DNA of 64,000 bases from Allofustis seminis DSM 15817 (GTDB lineage Bacteria; Bacillota; Bacilli; Lactobacillales; Carnobacteriaceae_A). The stretch's first letter is position 1. Each line of letters begins with the position of its first letter. A program made the position numbers and the translations under genes. The notes under the pieces were generated by a model. The model had not been told where the DNA came from. It worked only from the letters and a program-made list of their open reading frames with translations, and ran no database searches. The stretch spans positions 113,231 to 177,230 of the forward strand of contig NZ_KB894082.1 in NCBI RefSeq assembly GCF_000374325.1. Reading direction: 5' to 3'. Shown here one piece after another: positions 1 to 10,509 of the stretch.

Positions 1-225
1 ACTGCAGATCATCAGACACAAAATGCTAGCAGCCTTGTAAAAAATGATGCCGCACGATTAATTAAAGAGCAAGATCTTACCGCTTTTGATTTGTTTCATC
101 AGGTAAGTGAATTAATGAATGATCGCAAATTGCGAACGTCAATGTCGGAGGCTGCTCGTGAGTTAGGACGACCTGATGCTGCAGATCATGTCATTGCAGT
201 TATGCTAGATGAATTGAATAAATAA
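1..225 (+). CDS. murG: MurG C-terminal fragment (undecaprenyldiphospho-muramoylpentapeptide GlcNAc transferase)
   Basis: The window opens inside an open frame (codon starts at base 1) that runs to TAA at 223-225, giving 74 residues. They read TADHQTQNA, then ARLIKEQDLT, and end in ARELGRPDAADHVIAVML. The TADHQ-x-NA stretch followed by the AARL-I-E segment is typical of the C-terminal UDP-GlcNAc-binding domain of MurG, which makes lipid II at the inner face of the membrane. Its place directly before divIB, as in other Gram-positive dcw clusters, supports the call. Only the last part of the gene (about a fifth of the usual ~360 residues) is present. Confidence 0.85.
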   Translation, partial: TADHQTQNASSLVKNDAARLIKEQDLTAFDLFHQVSELMNDRKLRTSMSEAARELGRPDAADHVIAVMLDELNK

Positions 226-242
226 TGAAAGGACGATAACTA

Positions 243-1118
243 GTGTTCCAGGATCATTTTAATTCAAAAGGATTAAATGAAAATTCTAAATATGCCGCAA
301 AAGAATTAAAGATGCGGCTGAATTATATTGCCTTAGTATCGGTTTTTATGCTAGTGATTGCAATTGCTAGTTATTTTATTAGTCCTTTAAGCAAAATTAA
401 AAAAGTAAATATTACGGGGAACGATGGTGTAGTTACACAAGAAGTATTAAAAGCTTCGGGATTAAAAATGAATCAATCCATTTTTGAAGTGAAGGGCAGT
501 GAAGCAAATATTGCCAAAAAAATTGAAGCAATTGAACAAGTGAAAGAAGCCACTGTTACGCTTGAAAATTGGAATGAAGTGAATATAAAAATTGACGAAT
601 TTAAGACGGTTGCTTATATGTCGCATGATGAAAAATATTTGCGCATTTTAGAAAATGGGACAATTCTTGATAATCAATATGTTCAAACTATCGGCAATCA
701 GCCGATTTTAAATAATTTTACAGAAGGTAAACCGCTTGATGCGATGATTAAGGAATTGGATAAGCTTGATGCGAATATATTGCATATGATAAGTGAAATT
801 GAGTATGTGCCTGGACATGCTAATCCATTATTTATAAAAATATATATGAATAGTGGAAATCGTGTGCTCGCATCAATTCCGGACTTTTCAAAAAATATGG
901 CATACTATCCGCAGATGTTACAAACAGTTGGTGACCAAAAAGGTATCTTTGATATGGAAGTGGGCGTCTATTTTATTCCATTCTCACATTCCAAAAATGA
1001 AGCAGGCGAAATAGAATATAATACTGATGAAGAGGGTCATTATTATCCAGATGAAGAAGGATATGAAATCTCTACGCCACTTTCAGGTATCTTGTCACAA
1101 CCTGGTCATAATGAATAA
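243..1118 (+). CDS. divIB: Cell division protein DivIB/FtsQ
   Basis: Bitopic membrane protein of the divisome that partners DivIC and FtsL. The 291-residue product has a short cytoplasmic N-terminus, one membrane segment at about 28-46, a POTRA domain from about 50 to 120 (starting KIKKVNITGN), then the beta domain and a strongly acidic extracellular tail (about 250-291, rich in D and E). The start is GTG at 243, preceded by an AAAGGA ribosome site. It lies 17 bases after murG and is followed by a terminator, so it ends the upstream part of the dcw cluster. Family assignment is firm; the acidic tail is lineage-specific. Confidence 0.92.
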   Translation: MFQDHFNSKGLNENSKYAAKELKMRLNYIALVSVFMLVIAIASYFISPLSKIKKVNITGNDGVVTQEVLKASGLKMNQSIFEVKGSEANIAKKIEAIEQVKEATVTLENWNEVNIKIDEFKTVAYMSHDEKYLRILENGTILDNQYVQTIGNQPILNNFTEGKPLDAMIKELDKLDANILHMISEIEYVPGHANPLFIKIYMNSGNRVLASIPDFSKNMAYYPQMLQTVGDQKGIFDMEVGVYFIPFSHSKNEAGEIEYNTDEEGHYYPDEEGYEISTPLSGILSQPGHNE

Positions 1119-1126
1119 AAAATGTT

Positions 1127-1170
1127 ACACATCCAAAATTTATATATTTTTTGGATGTGTTTTTTGTTTT
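1127..1170 (+). terminator. Rho-independent terminator after divIB
   Basis: A perfect 12-bp stem, ACACATCCAAAA (1127-1138) with TTTTGGATGTGT (1149-1160), is followed by a T-rich tract. It separates murG-divIB from the ftsA promoter. Confidence 0.9.
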
Positions 1171-1235
1171 CTATTTTTTATGTGAAAAAGTATTTAAATT
1201 ACGGGTTCATGCTTCTACTCAAGCTGAAATTATGG

Positions 1236-1241
1236 TATGAT
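1236..1241 (+). promoter_or_regulatory. Extended -10 promoter for ftsA
   Basis: TATGAT preceded by TGG forms an extended -10 box about 45 bases before the ftsA start. No good -35 box is seen at 17 bases, which fits the extended -10 class. It follows a terminator, so ftsA needs a promoter here. Confidence 0.5.
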
Positions 1242-1287
1242 GCTATTGTTAAGGATTTTATTTAAATGAAGATTAGGAGGTTTCAAT

Positions 1288-2619
1288 TTGCCAATGAAAG
1301 ATGGAATTTATGCGAGTTTAGATATTGGAACTACTTCTATAAAAATGATTATATCTGAAGTCTTAAATGGACAATTAAGCGTTATCGGTGTAGGCAATGA
1401 ACGCTCACAAGGCGTCAGCCGCGGTGTAATCGTTGATATTGAAAAAGCAAGTGCTGCCATTGAAAAAGTGGTTGCACAAGCTTCGGAACGTTCAGGCGCT
1501 ACGATTCATCACGTGATTGTCGGAATACCTGCTTACCAGGTTGGAATTCATCATTGTGCCGGCTCTCACAATGTACTAGCTGAAAATCAAGAAATTTCAG
1601 AACATGACGTACGTGCAGTGATCGAAAGAGCAGTCAGCAATGCGGCAATTGATCAACAAGAAATTATATCTGTTGAACCGAAAGAATTTATTGTAGATGG
1701 CTTCGATGAAATCCCAGATCCTCGTGGTATGATCGGTAAACGATTGGAAGTCAATGGGACACTTTATACAGTGAGCCGTTCGGTTCTGCATAATATTCGT
1801 AAAGCAGTCCTAGGAGCACATCTAGAAGTAGAGGCTTTTGTGCTACTTCCGCAAGCGATGTCGGCTTCGACATTATCAGCTGATGAGCGTATGTTTGGCA
1901 CGATTTTACTGGATATGGGCGGCGGTCAAACAACCGTTTCAGTTATGCATAATAATCAATTGAAATATACTAGTATGATTCCTGAAGGGGGTCAATATAT
2001 TACACAAGATATTTCCATTGTTTTGAATGCCTCTTTAAAAAATGCTGAACGATTGAAACGTGAAGTAGGTCATGCTTATTATGAATTGGCTAATCCAGAT
2101 CATACAGTTAGTGTCGATATTGTCGGCAAAAAAGAGCCTGCTGTGATCAAAGAATCATATATTGCTGAAATTATTGAGGCACGATTGGTTCAAATCTTGG
2201 AACAAGTGCGAGACAAATTAGAAACGATAGATGCCTTGCAACTGCCAGGAGGCATTGTGATCAGTGGAGGCGTTGCAACATTACCTGGAATTGAGCAATT
2301 AGCTGAATCAATCTTCAATGTCCCTGTGCGACTTTATGTGCCAGATCAGATGGGCGTAAGATATCCAACATTCACTCATGCCATAAGTTTGACAAGTTAT
2401 CAAGCGAATTTAAGCGATATCGAAAGAGTTATTCAGTCTGAAGTTGCTGAAATTATAGGACTTGAAAGTAGCTATCAAGAGGTATCACATTCATCTGAAG
2501 TGACCACTAAAATGCCACAGCCACAAGAAGTGGAAGTGGAAGATGCTCAAGCGGCAAATGAAGAAAAAGAATCTAGCCGTCTTAAATTCAAAAAATTCTT
2601 TTTAGATTTTTTCAGTTAA
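1288..2619 (+). CDS. ftsA: Cell division protein FtsA
   Basis: Actin-like ATPase that anchors FtsZ filaments to the membrane. The 443-residue product shows the actin-fold phosphate loop [12 protein letters not shown] near residue 8, the SHS2/1C insertion, phosphate 2 ([10 protein letters not shown], about 208) and the adenosine loop [10 protein letters not shown] (about 335). It ends in the membrane-binding amphipathic helix [13 protein letters not shown]. The best start is TTG at 1288, 7 bases behind TAGGAGG; the ATG two codons later is 13 bases away and less well placed. It sits 28 bases before ftsZ, presumably in one operon. Confidence 0.96.
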   Translation: MPMKDGIYASLDIGTTSIKMIISEVLNGQLSVIGVGNERSQGVSRGVIVDIEKASAAIEKVVAQASERSGATIHHVIVGIPAYQVGIHHCAGSHNVLAENQEISEHDVRAVIERAVSNAAIDQQEIISVEPKEFIVDGFDEIPDPRGMIGKRLEVNGTLYTVSRSVLHNIRKAVLGAHLEVEAFVLLPQAMSASTLSADERMFGTILLDMGGGQTTVSVMHNNQLKYTSMIPEGGQYITQDISIVLNASLKNAERLKREVGHAYYELANPDHTVSVDIVGKKEPAVIKESYIAEIIEARLVQILEQVRDKLETIDALQLPGGIVISGGVATLPGIEQLAESIFNVPVRLYVPDQMGVRYPTFTHAISLTSYQANLSDIERVIQSEVAEIIGLESSYQEVSHSSEVTTKMPQPQEVEVEDAQAANEEKESSRLKFKKFFLDFFS

Positions 2620-2647
2620 ATGCATAAAAGTAACAGGAGGAAAAACA

Positions 2648-3871
2648 ATGGACTTACAGTTTGATATGTATGAAAATTCTGGAGCAATTATTAAAGTTAT
2701 TGGCGTTGGAGGCGCTGGCGGTAATGCTGTAAATCGTATGATTGCAGAAGGTGTAACGGGCGTTGAATTTATTGTTGCCAATACTGATGTTCAAGCGCTT
2801 CAATTGATGAATGCGGAAACAAAAATTCAACTGGGACCGAAATTGACACGAGGTCTTGGAGCAGGTGCTAACCCTGAAATTGGCTTAAAAGCTGCTGAAG
2901 AAAGTGAAGAGCAAATTGCTAAAGCGCTCGAAGGAGCAGATATGGTATTTATTACTGCAGGAATGGGTGGCGGTACGGGAACAGGTGCTGCAGGCGTTGT
3001 TTCGCGCATTGCAAAAGAGCAAGGTGCACTGACTGTAGGTGTCATTACGAAGCCATTCTCCTTTGAAGGAAGCAAAAAGAGCCGCTTTGGTGCAGATGGC
3101 ATTGCTGCAATGAAAGAAAATGTGGACACATTAGTTATTATCGCAAATGACCGACTTCTTGAAATTATCGACAAAAAAACACCGATTCAAGAAGCTTTTG
3201 CAGAAGCGGATAATGTTTTGCGCCAAGGGGTACAAGGTATTTCTGAATTGATTACTAACCCAGGATTTATTAACTTAGACTTTGCTGACGTTAAAACTGT
3301 CATGGCTAACCAAGGTTCGGCTCTTATGGGAATCGGATCTGCTAAGGGCGATAATCGCATTGTGGAAGCAACGCAACAAGCTATTAGTTCACCACTTCTT
3401 GAAGTTTCAATTGATGGGGCTGAAAATGTTCTCTTAAATATTACAGGAGGAGAAGACCTCACCTTATTCGAAACACAGGATGCAGCAGATATTGTCAGTG
3501 CAGCAGCAACTGGCGATGTCAATATCATCTTTGGTACATCAATTAATAAAGATCTAGGGGATGAAGTGGTTGTAACGGTTGTTGCAACGGGTGTAAAAAG
3601 TTTAGATGAAAAACCATCACCACAAAAACGCCACACAACACCTGCTGCCGAAAAAGGTCAAGGTGTTACCAAAACAATAGATCCATTTGGTGACTGGGAT
3701 ATTCGTAAAGAAGCAACTGTTCGTGAAAGACATACGGCAGATTTAGATGAAAAACAAGAAGCAGCACCGCTTGAAAATGTTTTTGATCGTCAAAATGAAA
3801 ATGATGTGGCACAACCTGTAGATGAAATGGATACCCCTCCATTTTTCAGACGTCGTAATCGTGATGAATAG
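2648..3871 (+). CDS. ftsZ: Cell division GTPase FtsZ
   Basis: Tubulin homologue that forms the Z ring. The 407-residue product has the N-terminal nucleotide fold ([17 protein letters not shown]), the tubulin signature GGGTGTG at 107-113, the T7 loop ([10 protein letters not shown]) and a variable linker from about 315. Its C-terminal peptide, [11 protein letters not shown], is the docking site for FtsA, SepF and EzrA, all of which are encoded in this window. A strong AGGAGG site precedes the ATG. Length and motifs are typical. Confidence 0.98.
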   Translation: MDLQFDMYENSGAIIKVIGVGGAGGNAVNRMIAEGVTGVEFIVANTDVQALQLMNAETKIQLGPKLTRGLGAGANPEIGLKAAEESEEQIAKALEGADMVFITAGMGGGTGTGAAGVVSRIAKEQGALTVGVITKPFSFEGSKKSRFGADGIAAMKENVDTLVIIANDRLLEIIDKKTPIQEAFAEADNVLRQGVQGISELITNPGFINLDFADVKTVMANQGSALMGIGSAKGDNRIVEATQQAISSPLLEVSIDGAENVLLNITGGEDLTLFETQDAADIVSAAATGDVNIIFGTSINKDLGDEVVVTVVATGVKSLDEKPSPQKRHTTPAAEKGQGVTKTIDPFGDWDIRKEATVRERHTADLDEKQEAAPLENVFDRQNENDVAQPVDEMDTPPFFRRRNRDE

Positions 3872-3888
3872 AATGGGGCTGAACATAT

Positions 3889-4362
3889 ATGAAGAAAAAT
3901 TTAAAAGACAAAATTAGCGATTTTTTCTTTTTAGAAGATGATGCTGCGGTAGAAGATAACTTCGAAACAGCGCAAGAAGCCGCAACTATCCAACAAGCTG
4001 CCGCAAATGCTGGCGCAGCTAATCATTATAAAATGCCAAATAAACGCAATGTTGTATCAATGAATCAGACACGAGCTTCAAGTCATACCAAAATAAAAAT
4101 TGTAGAACCGCGCTTTGAAACAGATGCTGAAAATATTGCGGATATGTTATTGGACGGGGAAAGTGTTGTCTTGAATGTTCGCCGTATGGATCAGGCACAA
4201 GCCGTTAAAATGATTAATTTCCTTCAAGGAACTATCTATGCAATTGGTGGCGATATGGAACGTATTGGCGAAGAAATCTTTGTCTGCGCGCCACAAACAG
4301 TTGATCTAGTGCTTTCAGAGCTTGAAGTGAATGAAAGAGATTTCTTTAACTCGGAAAGCTAA
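3889..4362 (+). CDS. sepF: Cell division protein SepF
   Basis: Gram-positive FtsZ-bundling membrane anchor. The 157-residue product begins with a short amphipathic helix (KNLKDKISDFFF) that would bind the membrane, then a linker. The globular SepF fold covers about 70-150 and contains the characteristic ESVVLNVRRMD and AVKMINFLQGTIYAIGGDM segments. It lies 17 bases behind ftsZ. The ribosome site (GGGG, about 12 bases before ATG) is weak, so coupling to ftsZ translation is possible. Confidence 0.95.
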   Translation: MKKNLKDKISDFFFLEDDAAVEDNFETAQEAATIQQAAANAGAANHYKMPNKRNVVSMNQTRASSHTKIKIVEPRFETDAENIADMLLDGESVVLNVRRMDQAQAVKMINFLQGTIYAIGGDMERIGEEIFVCAPQTVDLVLSELEVNERDFFNSES

Positions 4363-4380
4363 GAAGGAGTAAAAGACTTT

Positions 4381-4668
4381 ATGGTGCAACTATTATTAGG
4401 ACTTAGAGTGCTTGTCAGTCGCTTTTTAGAGATTTATCGTTTGGCTTTATTGGCATATTTTTTACTTTCATGGCTACCAGAGGCAAGTGATTCTGGATTA
4501 GGTCGGCTTTTAGAGCGTATTTGCGAGCCATATGTTTCTTATTTTCGCCGCTTTATTCCACCTGTTGGCATGATAAGTTTTGCGGGGATGGCGGCATATA
4601 TTTGTTTAGCTATTTTGGAACGAGGATTTAATACAATTATTATCTTTTTGATACGTCTGATAGGATGA
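4381..4668 (+). CDS. YggT family membrane protein
   Basis: A 95-residue protein with two hydrophobic helices (about 12-32 and 66-92) separated by the conserved RICEPYVSYFRRFIPP segment, the hallmark of the YggT family (YlmG in Bacillus). The family is found in the ftsZ-ylmH-divIVA stretch of many Firmicutes and is linked to division or envelope biogenesis, but its biochemical role is not established. AGAAGGAG lies just before the ATG. Confidence 0.9.
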   Translation: MVQLLLGLRVLVSRFLEIYRLALLAYFLLSWLPEASDSGLGRLLERICEPYVSYFRRFIPPVGMISFAGMAAYICLAILERGFNTIIIFLIRLIG

Positions 4669-4672
4669 TGAT

Positions 4673-5464
4673 GTGGAACATTTATTTCAACATTTTAAAG
4701 CTTCAGAAAAAGAATTTATCCAACGTGTCCTAGATGATATTCAAAAAGTTCAAAGGACTTATACCCCTATTTTGACAGCTTTTATGAATCCTAGAGAACG
4801 ATATATTGCTCGAACGCTTGTTGCTAATTTTGATGACATTCATTTTGCAGAAGCTAAAACACCGCAGCTACTAGAGAGTAGTCGCATACTTTTTTATCCT
4901 TATTATTTAGAAGTTCCACCTTTTGAGGCATTTGAAATGTCATTAGTTGAAATTGACTACCCAGAAAAATTTGCTGCACTATCTCATGGACAAATTTTGG
5001 GAAGCGTGCTAGGGGCTGGGATTGACAGAGATCGTCTGGGTGACATTATAACGGATGGGAAACGGTGGCAATTTTTCATTGATACAAATCTTGTTAACTT
5101 TTTAGTTGGTCAAATGACTCATGTCGGACGCACGACAATCAGATTAAGAGAATGTTTAGTGACAGAATTGCTCACGCCGAAAGATAATGGACAATCGTTA
5201 GAAATTGTTATTTCTTCTTTGCGCTTGGATAATATCATCGCTAAAACTTTTCACATTTCCCGCCAACTTGCACAAGATTTCATTAAGAAGCATCATGTAA
5301 AAGTTAATTGGATGGAAGAATTGAATCCAGCGGAAGTGATAGAACAAGAAGAGATTATTTCTGTTAGAGGAAAAGGCAGAATTAAAGTCGGCGAAATAAA
5401 AAATCGTACGAAAAAAGATAATTTACTTATCAGCGTTAGACGCTATGATCGAAATCAATATTAA
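4673..5464 (+). CDS. ylmH: YlmH family S4-domain RNA-binding protein
   Basis: 263-residue cytoplasmic protein. The N-terminal region (about 1-165) is the YlmH domain. An S4 RNA-binding domain follows at about 180-240, beginning with SSLRLDNIIAKTFHISR. Bacillus YlmH binds ribosomes and is implicated in ribosome rescue. The start is taken as GTG at 4673, four bases after the yggT stop, which suggests coupled translation. It sits in the conserved sepF-yggT-ylmH-divIVA order. Confidence 0.93.
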   Translation: MEHLFQHFKASEKEFIQRVLDDIQKVQRTYTPILTAFMNPRERYIARTLVANFDDIHFAEAKTPQLLESSRILFYPYYLEVPPFEAFEMSLVEIDYPEKFAALSHGQILGSVLGAGIDRDRLGDIITDGKRWQFFIDTNLVNFLVGQMTHVGRTTIRLRECLVTELLTPKDNGQSLEIVISSLRLDNIIAKTFHISRQLAQDFIKKHHVKVNWMEELNPAEVIEQEEIISVRGKGRIKVGEIKNRTKKDNLLISVRRYDRNQY

Positions 5465-5481
5465 TTAAGGAGGAACGGATC

Positions 5482-6210
5482 ATGACATTGACACCAATGG
5501 ATATCCATAATAAAGAATTTTCTACAAAAATGCGTGGATATCATCCAGATGAAGTAAATGAATTTTTGGATCAGATTATTAAAGAATTCGAACATTTACT
5601 TCGCAACAAACGCATCTTAGAAGATGAATTGAATATTGCGCGAGAAAAACTTGCCAATTATGATGATATGCAAGATGCATTGAATAAATCGATTATTGTG
5701 GCACAAGAAGCGGCGGATCGGTTGAAAGAAAATACCGATAAAGAAATCGAAGTCGTAAAACGTGAAGCAACAAATTATGCAGATGATGTTCGATCTGAAG
5801 CAGATAAATATTCACAAACAATTCGTGAAGATGCTGAAGCACATGCAGATGAATTGTTACAGGAAGCGGTTATCAAAGCACGCAAAATTGAAGAGGAAAC
5901 AGAACAATTACGAAAACATAACCGAATCTTTAGACAGCGTCTGCAACTTTTGATTGAATCACAATTAGAATTAATCAAGAAAAATGAATGGGATGAAGTA
6001 CTTCAAGGAGAAAAAATTGAAGAACCACAGACCCAAACGATTGAAGAAGTTGAAAAAACTTTAGGTTTTGCCGAAGCGCTTGAACCAGAAGAGTTTGATG
6101 AAGATTTTGAAGAAGCGACGGAAGAAGAGGCGGATGAAGAAGTAGTTGATTATGAAGATGATCATGAAGATGCCACTGAAGAGGCAGTAGCTGATCCTTC
6201 TGATGAATAA
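5482..6210 (+). CDS. divIVA: Cell division initiation protein DivIVA
   Basis: Coiled-coil protein that marks poles and septa by sensing membrane curvature. The 242-residue product starts with the lipid-binding domain (TPMDIHNKEFSTKMRGYHPD, residues 5-24) with the conserved KEF-T and RGY-EVNEFLD elements. A long coiled coil follows to about 160, then a very acidic tail (about 195-242, mostly E and D). The tail is longer than in Bacillus DivIVA, as in other lactic acid bacteria. A strong AAGGAGG precedes the ATG. Confidence 0.95.
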   Translation: MTLTPMDIHNKEFSTKMRGYHPDEVNEFLDQIIKEFEHLLRNKRILEDELNIAREKLANYDDMQDALNKSIIVAQEAADRLKENTDKEIEVVKREATNYADDVRSEADKYSQTIREDAEAHADELLQEAVIKARKIEEETEQLRKHNRIFRQRLQLLIESQLELIKKNEWDEVLQGEKIEEPQTQTIEEVEKTLGFAEALEPEEFDEDFEEATEEEADEEVVDYEDDHEDATEEAVADPSDE

Positions 6211-6235
6211 TATAATATTTTTGAAATTGGAACAC

Positions 6236-6442
6236 GATTTTCTAAGTGTGAATGTCAGCGAGATTGCGGATGGTGTGAGCAATTGATTCCCCTTAGTCAA
6301 TTATCCTCCAATGCTTTTCTTCAGTGAATTTTTAAAGTAGCTGAAGATGTATCTCTGCATTAAAGAGTTGAGGCTACACTTTTGTGTAGTAAATTAAGGT
6401 GGTACCACGTGATTTCGTCCTTTTTGGATGAAATCTTTTTTT
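6236..6442 (+). promoter_or_regulatory. T-box leader of ileS
   Basis: The gap between divIVA and ileS holds a T-box riboswitch, which reads uncharged tRNA and lets transcription continue when it is present. The highly conserved antiterminator segment AAGGTGGTACCACG is at 6396-6409. The competing terminator is GATTTCGTCC (6411-6420) with GGATGAAATC (6426-6435) and a T7 run. The start of stem I is approximate. By position in stem I, ATC at 6303-6305 is a possible isoleucine specifier, but this is tentative. Confidence 0.92.
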
Positions 6443-6471
6443 ATAAGCACATTTTTAAAAGGAGAAATTAT

Positions 6472-9252
6472 ATGGAATTAAAAGATACATTAAATCTATT
6501 GCGCACACAATTTCCGATGCGTGCTGGATTGCCGAATAAAGAACCAAAACGACAACAACAATGGGATGATGAGGGCATTTATAAAAAACGCCAAGTATTG
6601 AATGAAGGGAAACCGACATTCATTTTACATGATGGCCCACCATATGCCAATGGAAGCATTCATATGGGACATGCATTAAATAAAATTTCAAAAGATATTA
6701 TTGTACGTTATAAATCAATGAGTGGATTTCGTGCACCATATGTCCCAGGTTGGGATACGCATGGCTTGCCTATTGAACAAGCATTGGTGAATAAAGGCGT
6801 TGACCGTCATGCAATGAGTGTCAGTGAATTTCGTCAACTTTGTGAAAAATATGCCCTTGAGCAAGTGGATATCCAACGTGCAGCATTCAAACGTTTAGGG
6901 GTTAGTGGAGATTGGGATAATCCTTATATTACATTGCAACCTGAATATGAGGCGGCACAGTTACGTGTTTTTGGGAAAATGGCGGAAAAAGGATATATTT
7001 ATCGTGGCATGAAGCCTATTTATTGGTCGCCATCAAGTGAATCGGCACTTGCTGAAGCTGAAATTGAATATAAAGATGTACGTTCTGCTTCTATTTATGT
7101 TGCTTTTCCAGTAAAAGATGGCAAAGGCAAACTTGCGGATGATGTTTCTTTTGTTATTTGGACAACGACGCCATGGACGATTCCATCGAACTTGGCCATC
7201 ACTGTGAAACCAGGTGGCGTGTATGCTGTCATTGAAGCAGATGGACGTAAATTTGTTGTTGCTAAGGAAATGATTGAGAAAGTTCAAGAAGCGATTGGTT
7301 GGCATGATGTAAGAATTCTTGACACCTTGTTGGCAGAAGAGATGGAATATATGACTGCACTGCATCCATTCTATGACCGAGAGTCGCTACTTATTTTGGG
7401 CGACCATGTTACATTTGATGATGGGACTGGACTTGTTCATACAGCACCTGGACATGGGGCGGACGACTATGTAGTTGGACAACGCTACGGTCTTGAAGCA
7501 CTTAGCCCGATTGATGATAAAGGTTTCTTCACAGATGAAGCACCAGGGTTTGAAGGAATGTTTTATGATGATGCTAACAAGAAAGTGACTGAACTTTTAG
7601 ATGAGAAAAATGCTTTATTAAAACTTGAATTCTTTACGCATAGTTATCCACATGATTGGCGCAGTAAAAAACCTGTCATTTTCCGAGCTACGCCGCAATG
7701 GTTTGCATCTATCAAAGATTTTAGACAAGAAATTCTTGATGTTATTCCTCAAGTGGACTGGTTGCAGCCATGGGGAGAGCAACGTATTCATAATATGATT
7801 CGTGATCGTGGTGACTGGGTCATTTCGCGTCAACGTCAATGGGGTGTTCCACTACCAATTTTCTATGCTGAAAATGGTGAAGCAATTATTGATCCTGTTG
7901 TTACTGAGCATATTGCCCAACTCGTAGAGCAATATGGATCTAATGTATGGTTTGAACGTGATGCGAAAGATTTATTACCAGAAGGCTTTACACATCCAGG
8001 CAGTCCAAATGGTCTCTTTGAAAAAGAAACGGATATTATGGATGTTTGGTTTGATTCTGGATCTTCCCACGCAGGCGTATTAGGCATTCGTAAAGAACTT
8101 TCATTTCCAGCGGATCTATATTTGGAAGGAAGCGATCAATATCGCGGCTGGTTCAACTCTAGTCTGACCACAAGTGTTGCAGTTCATGGTGTTGCACCAT
8201 ATCGCGCAGTCTTGTCGCAAGGTTTTGTGCTTGATGATAATGGGCGTGCTATGAGTAAATCGCTCGGAAATGTTATTGATCCGATGAAAGTGATGGACCA
8301 ATTGGGGGCCGACATTATTCGTCTTTGGGTAACGAGTGTCGATGCGGGAGCAGATGTCCCAATTAGTATGGGCATCTTGCAACAAGTATCTGAAACTTAT
8401 CGTAAGATTCGCAACACTTTCCGCTTTATGATTCAAAATACATCTGATTTTGATGTAAAAGAAGACGCTATCGCTTATGATGCATTACGATCGGCTGACC
8501 AATATATTTTAAATCGTTTGGATGAAGTCGTAGCTAATCTTCATGAAGCATATGAAAGTTATGATTTCCGCATCATCTATCGTGAAATAAATCATTTTTG
8601 TACAGTTGATTTATCGAACTTCTATATGAATATTGCAAAAGATATCTTATATATCGAAGCACCTGATGCATATAATCGTCGCGCAATTCAAACGGTATTT
8701 TACCAAGTGCTTGTTACGTTAGCAAAACTTCTAACGCCTGTTATTCCACATACTGCAGAAGAAGTGTGGGAATATTTGCAAGAGCCTGAAGAATTTGTTC
8801 AATTAACAGAATTGCCACGCGTTAAAAATTATGAAAATAAAGATGAAATTCTTGCACGTTGGACACGTTTCATGGATGTTCGCGATAACATCTTAAAAGT
8901 GAATGAAGTTTCTCGTGAAAATAAAGTCATTGGAAAAGATTTCGAAGCACGTACAACATTATATGTTTCGGATGAAATTGGCCAATTATTGGAGGACTTA
9001 CAAGCAGATATTCGCCAGATTATGGTAGCTAGTGCATTAGATATTGTACCACTTGCAGAAAAACCAGCCCATGATGAACATATTGTTGACTTTGACGGCT
9101 TATCTGTAAAAGTCGAACATATGCCAGGAGAAGTGTGTGATCGCTGTCGTATTACTTCAGAAGATACACAGATGTTCGGCGAAGATCGTCTTTGCGGACG
9201 TTGCCAAGAAATTATTAAGACACACTATCCTGAATATTTTGCTGATAAATAA
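6472..9252 (+). CDS. ileS: Isoleucyl-tRNA synthetase
   Basis: Class I aminoacyl-tRNA synthetase that charges tRNA-Ile. The 926-residue product has the HIGH-type motif HMGH at about 64-67 within [13 protein letters not shown] and the KMSKS loop as AMSKSLGN near 592. The editing domain carries [12 protein letters not shown] and [17 protein letters not shown]-terminal zinc-binding segment with four cysteines (CDRC ... CGRC) is present, as in bacterial IleRS type 1. The start is ATG at 6472, behind AAAAGGAG and after the T-box; an in-frame upstream extension would run back through the T-box and is not used. Confidence 0.98.
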   Translation: MELKDTLNLLRTQFPMRAGLPNKEPKRQQQWDDEGIYKKRQVLNEGKPTFILHDGPPYANGSIHMGHALNKISKDIIVRYKSMSGFRAPYVPGWDTHGLPIEQALVNKGVDRHAMSVSEFRQLCEKYALEQVDIQRAAFKRLGVSGDWDNPYITLQPEYEAAQLRVFGKMAEKGYIYRGMKPIYWSPSSESALAEAEIEYKDVRSASIYVAFPVKDGKGKLADDVSFVIWTTTPWTIPSNLAITVKPGGVYAVIEADGRKFVVAKEMIEKVQEAIGWHDVRILDTLLAEEMEYMTALHPFYDRESLLILGDHVTFDDGTGLVHTAPGHGADDYVVGQRYGLEALSPIDDKGFFTDEAPGFEGMFYDDANKKVTELLDEKNALLKLEFFTHSYPHDWRSKKPVIFRATPQWFASIKDFRQEILDVIPQVDWLQPWGEQRIHNMIRDRGDWVISRQRQWGVPLPIFYAENGEAIIDPVVTEHIAQLVEQYGSNVWFERDAKDLLPEGFTHPGSPNGLFEKETDIMDVWFDSGSSHAGVLGIRKELSFPADLYLEGSDQYRGWFNSSLTTSVAVHGVAPYRAVLSQGFVLDDNGRAMSKSLGNVIDPMKVMDQLGADIIRLWVTSVDAGADVPISMGILQQVSETYRKIRNTFRFMIQNTSDFDVKEDAIAYDALRSADQYILNRLDEVVANLHEAYESYDFRIIYREINHFCTVDLSNFYMNIAKDILYIEAPDAYNRRAIQTVFYQVLVTLAKLLTPVIPHTAEEVWEYLQEPEEFVQLTELPRVKNYENKDEILARWTRFMDVRDNILKVNEVSRENKVIGKDFEARTTLYVSDEIGQLLEDLQADIRQIMVASALDIVPLAEKPAHDEHIVDFDGLSVKVEHMPGEVCDRCRITSEDTQMFGEDRLCGRCQEIIKTHYPEYFADK

Positions 9253-9277
9253 AAAAGTCTAAAAATTGATAAAAAAA

Positions 9278-9317
9278 AGAACGCCTTTACCATTAAGTGG
9301 GGAGGCGTTCTTTTTTT
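9278..9317. terminator. Two-way terminator between ileS and telA
   Basis: The stem AGAACGCCT (9278-9286) with AGGCGTTCT (9303-9311) has an A run on the left and a T run on the right, so it can end transcripts from both convergent genes. Confidence 0.9.
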
Positions 9318-10509
9318 ATTCATGGCGCTGGGCTTCTTGGGTAATTTCAAGAAGTTGTGTACGCATTTGCGATTCCATTTGTAAAAGTTCTTTCTCGACT
9401 TCCATACGTTTTTGTCGTCCTTCTTTTTGGATAGCAAGTGTCTCACGTAAGGTATCCATCAAGTTTTGTTGAGTAGTTGCAAGCGTTTCTACATCAATAA
9501 TGGCACGTTCATTTTCAACAGCAGTATCAACGGCAGACTGTTTCAACATTTCAGAGTTTTTCATAAGGAGCTCATTTGTTGTGTCCGACACTTGACGTTG
9601 TGCACTTACAGCATCATGTTGTCGAAGCAGTGTGAGTGCGATGACCATTTGATTTTTCCACAGAGGAATGGCCGTATGTATTGATGTCTGAATTTTTTCG
9701 GACAGTTGTTGATTTGTATTTTGAATCATACGAATTTGAGGGGCTTGCTGGATGGTTAATTGTTTCGTGATTTTTAAGTCATGGACACGTTTTTCTAAGC
9801 GGTTGGTGAATTGATTTAAATCATTAACTTTTTGAGCTCCCATTTGATCAATTTCTTGTTCTGCTTCTTTTAATGCTTGGGGGATGATGGCTTCTTGCAA
9901 TTCTTTAATGCGCAATTCACCCGCTGCAATATAAATGTTCAATGCTTGGTAGAAGTTTAAATTTTTTTCATATAAATCATTTAAGATTTCATTATCTTTC
10001 ATTAATAGATTTTTTTCATGATCTAATTTTAAGGCGATTTTATCAATTTGTGATCCAATTTTTTGATATTTTGCGGTCGTTTCATAAATAGAACGTTTTG
10101 TTTTATTGAAGACGCGACTTAAGAATCCTTGCTTTTCAGGGGATAAATCTTTTGGATCGGCAGCTTTTAATTGAAACATAAGATCACTAATGGAGTGACC
10201 AATTTCACCTACTTCTTGCATTTGGACATGATTTAGAATTGAATGCGAAAAATCGCTAATTTCTTTTTGAGCTGCAGCACCATAATTTAAGATTGCATTC
10301 AAATCATCCGCCATAATTTTTGCAGATAGTTCATTAGCCTGTTTTTGTTGATTTTCATCGAGCGTATCAAATGTTGGCGTTTGTTGCGAAACGCCATCGA
10401 CTGATCTCGTTTCTGTTGGTAGGGCAAAAGGATTCTGTAATAATTGGTCAAGTTCGGTAAAAGATTCTTCCTTTGAAGGAGTATTTATTTTACGTTCTTC
10501 ATTTTTCAT
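9316..10509 (-). CDS. TelA family (toxic anion resistance) protein
   Basis: 397-residue soluble, strongly helical protein matching the TelA/KlaA family (named for tellurite resistance on plasmids). Typical features are the segment around residues 85-100 (NYGAAAQKEISDFSHSIL) and the C-terminal half with QIRMIQNTNQQLSEKIQ followed by IPLWKNQMVIALTL. No catalytic motif is evident. In Firmicutes these proteins usually pair with an XpaC-like membrane protein, as here, where the two genes overlap by 11 bases. The tellurite role is a family name only; the cellular function is uncertain. Confidence 0.85.
   Translation of the reverse strand: MKNEERKINTPSKEESFTELDQLLQNPFALPTETRSVDGVSQQTPTFDTLDENQQKQANELSAKIMADDLNAILNYGAAAQKEISDFSHSILNHVQMQEVGEIGHSISDLMFQLKAADPKDLSPEKQGFLSRVFNKTKRSIYETTAKYQKIGSQIDKIALKLDHEKNLLMKDNEILNDLYEKNLNFYQALNIYIAAGELRIKELQEAIIPQALKEAEQEIDQMGAQKVNDLNQFTNRLEKRVHDLKITKQLTIQQAPQIRMIQNTNQQLSEKIQTSIHTAIPLWKNQMVIALTLLRQHDAVSAQRQVSDTTNELLMKNSEMLKQSAVDTAVENERAIIDVETLATTQQNLMDTLRETLAIQKEGRQKRMEVEKELLQMESQMRTQLLEITQEAQRHE

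Noticed and set aside
9266..9684. Plus-strand frames opposite telA
   Set aside because: They are antisense shadows with no ribosome site and no recognisable motif.
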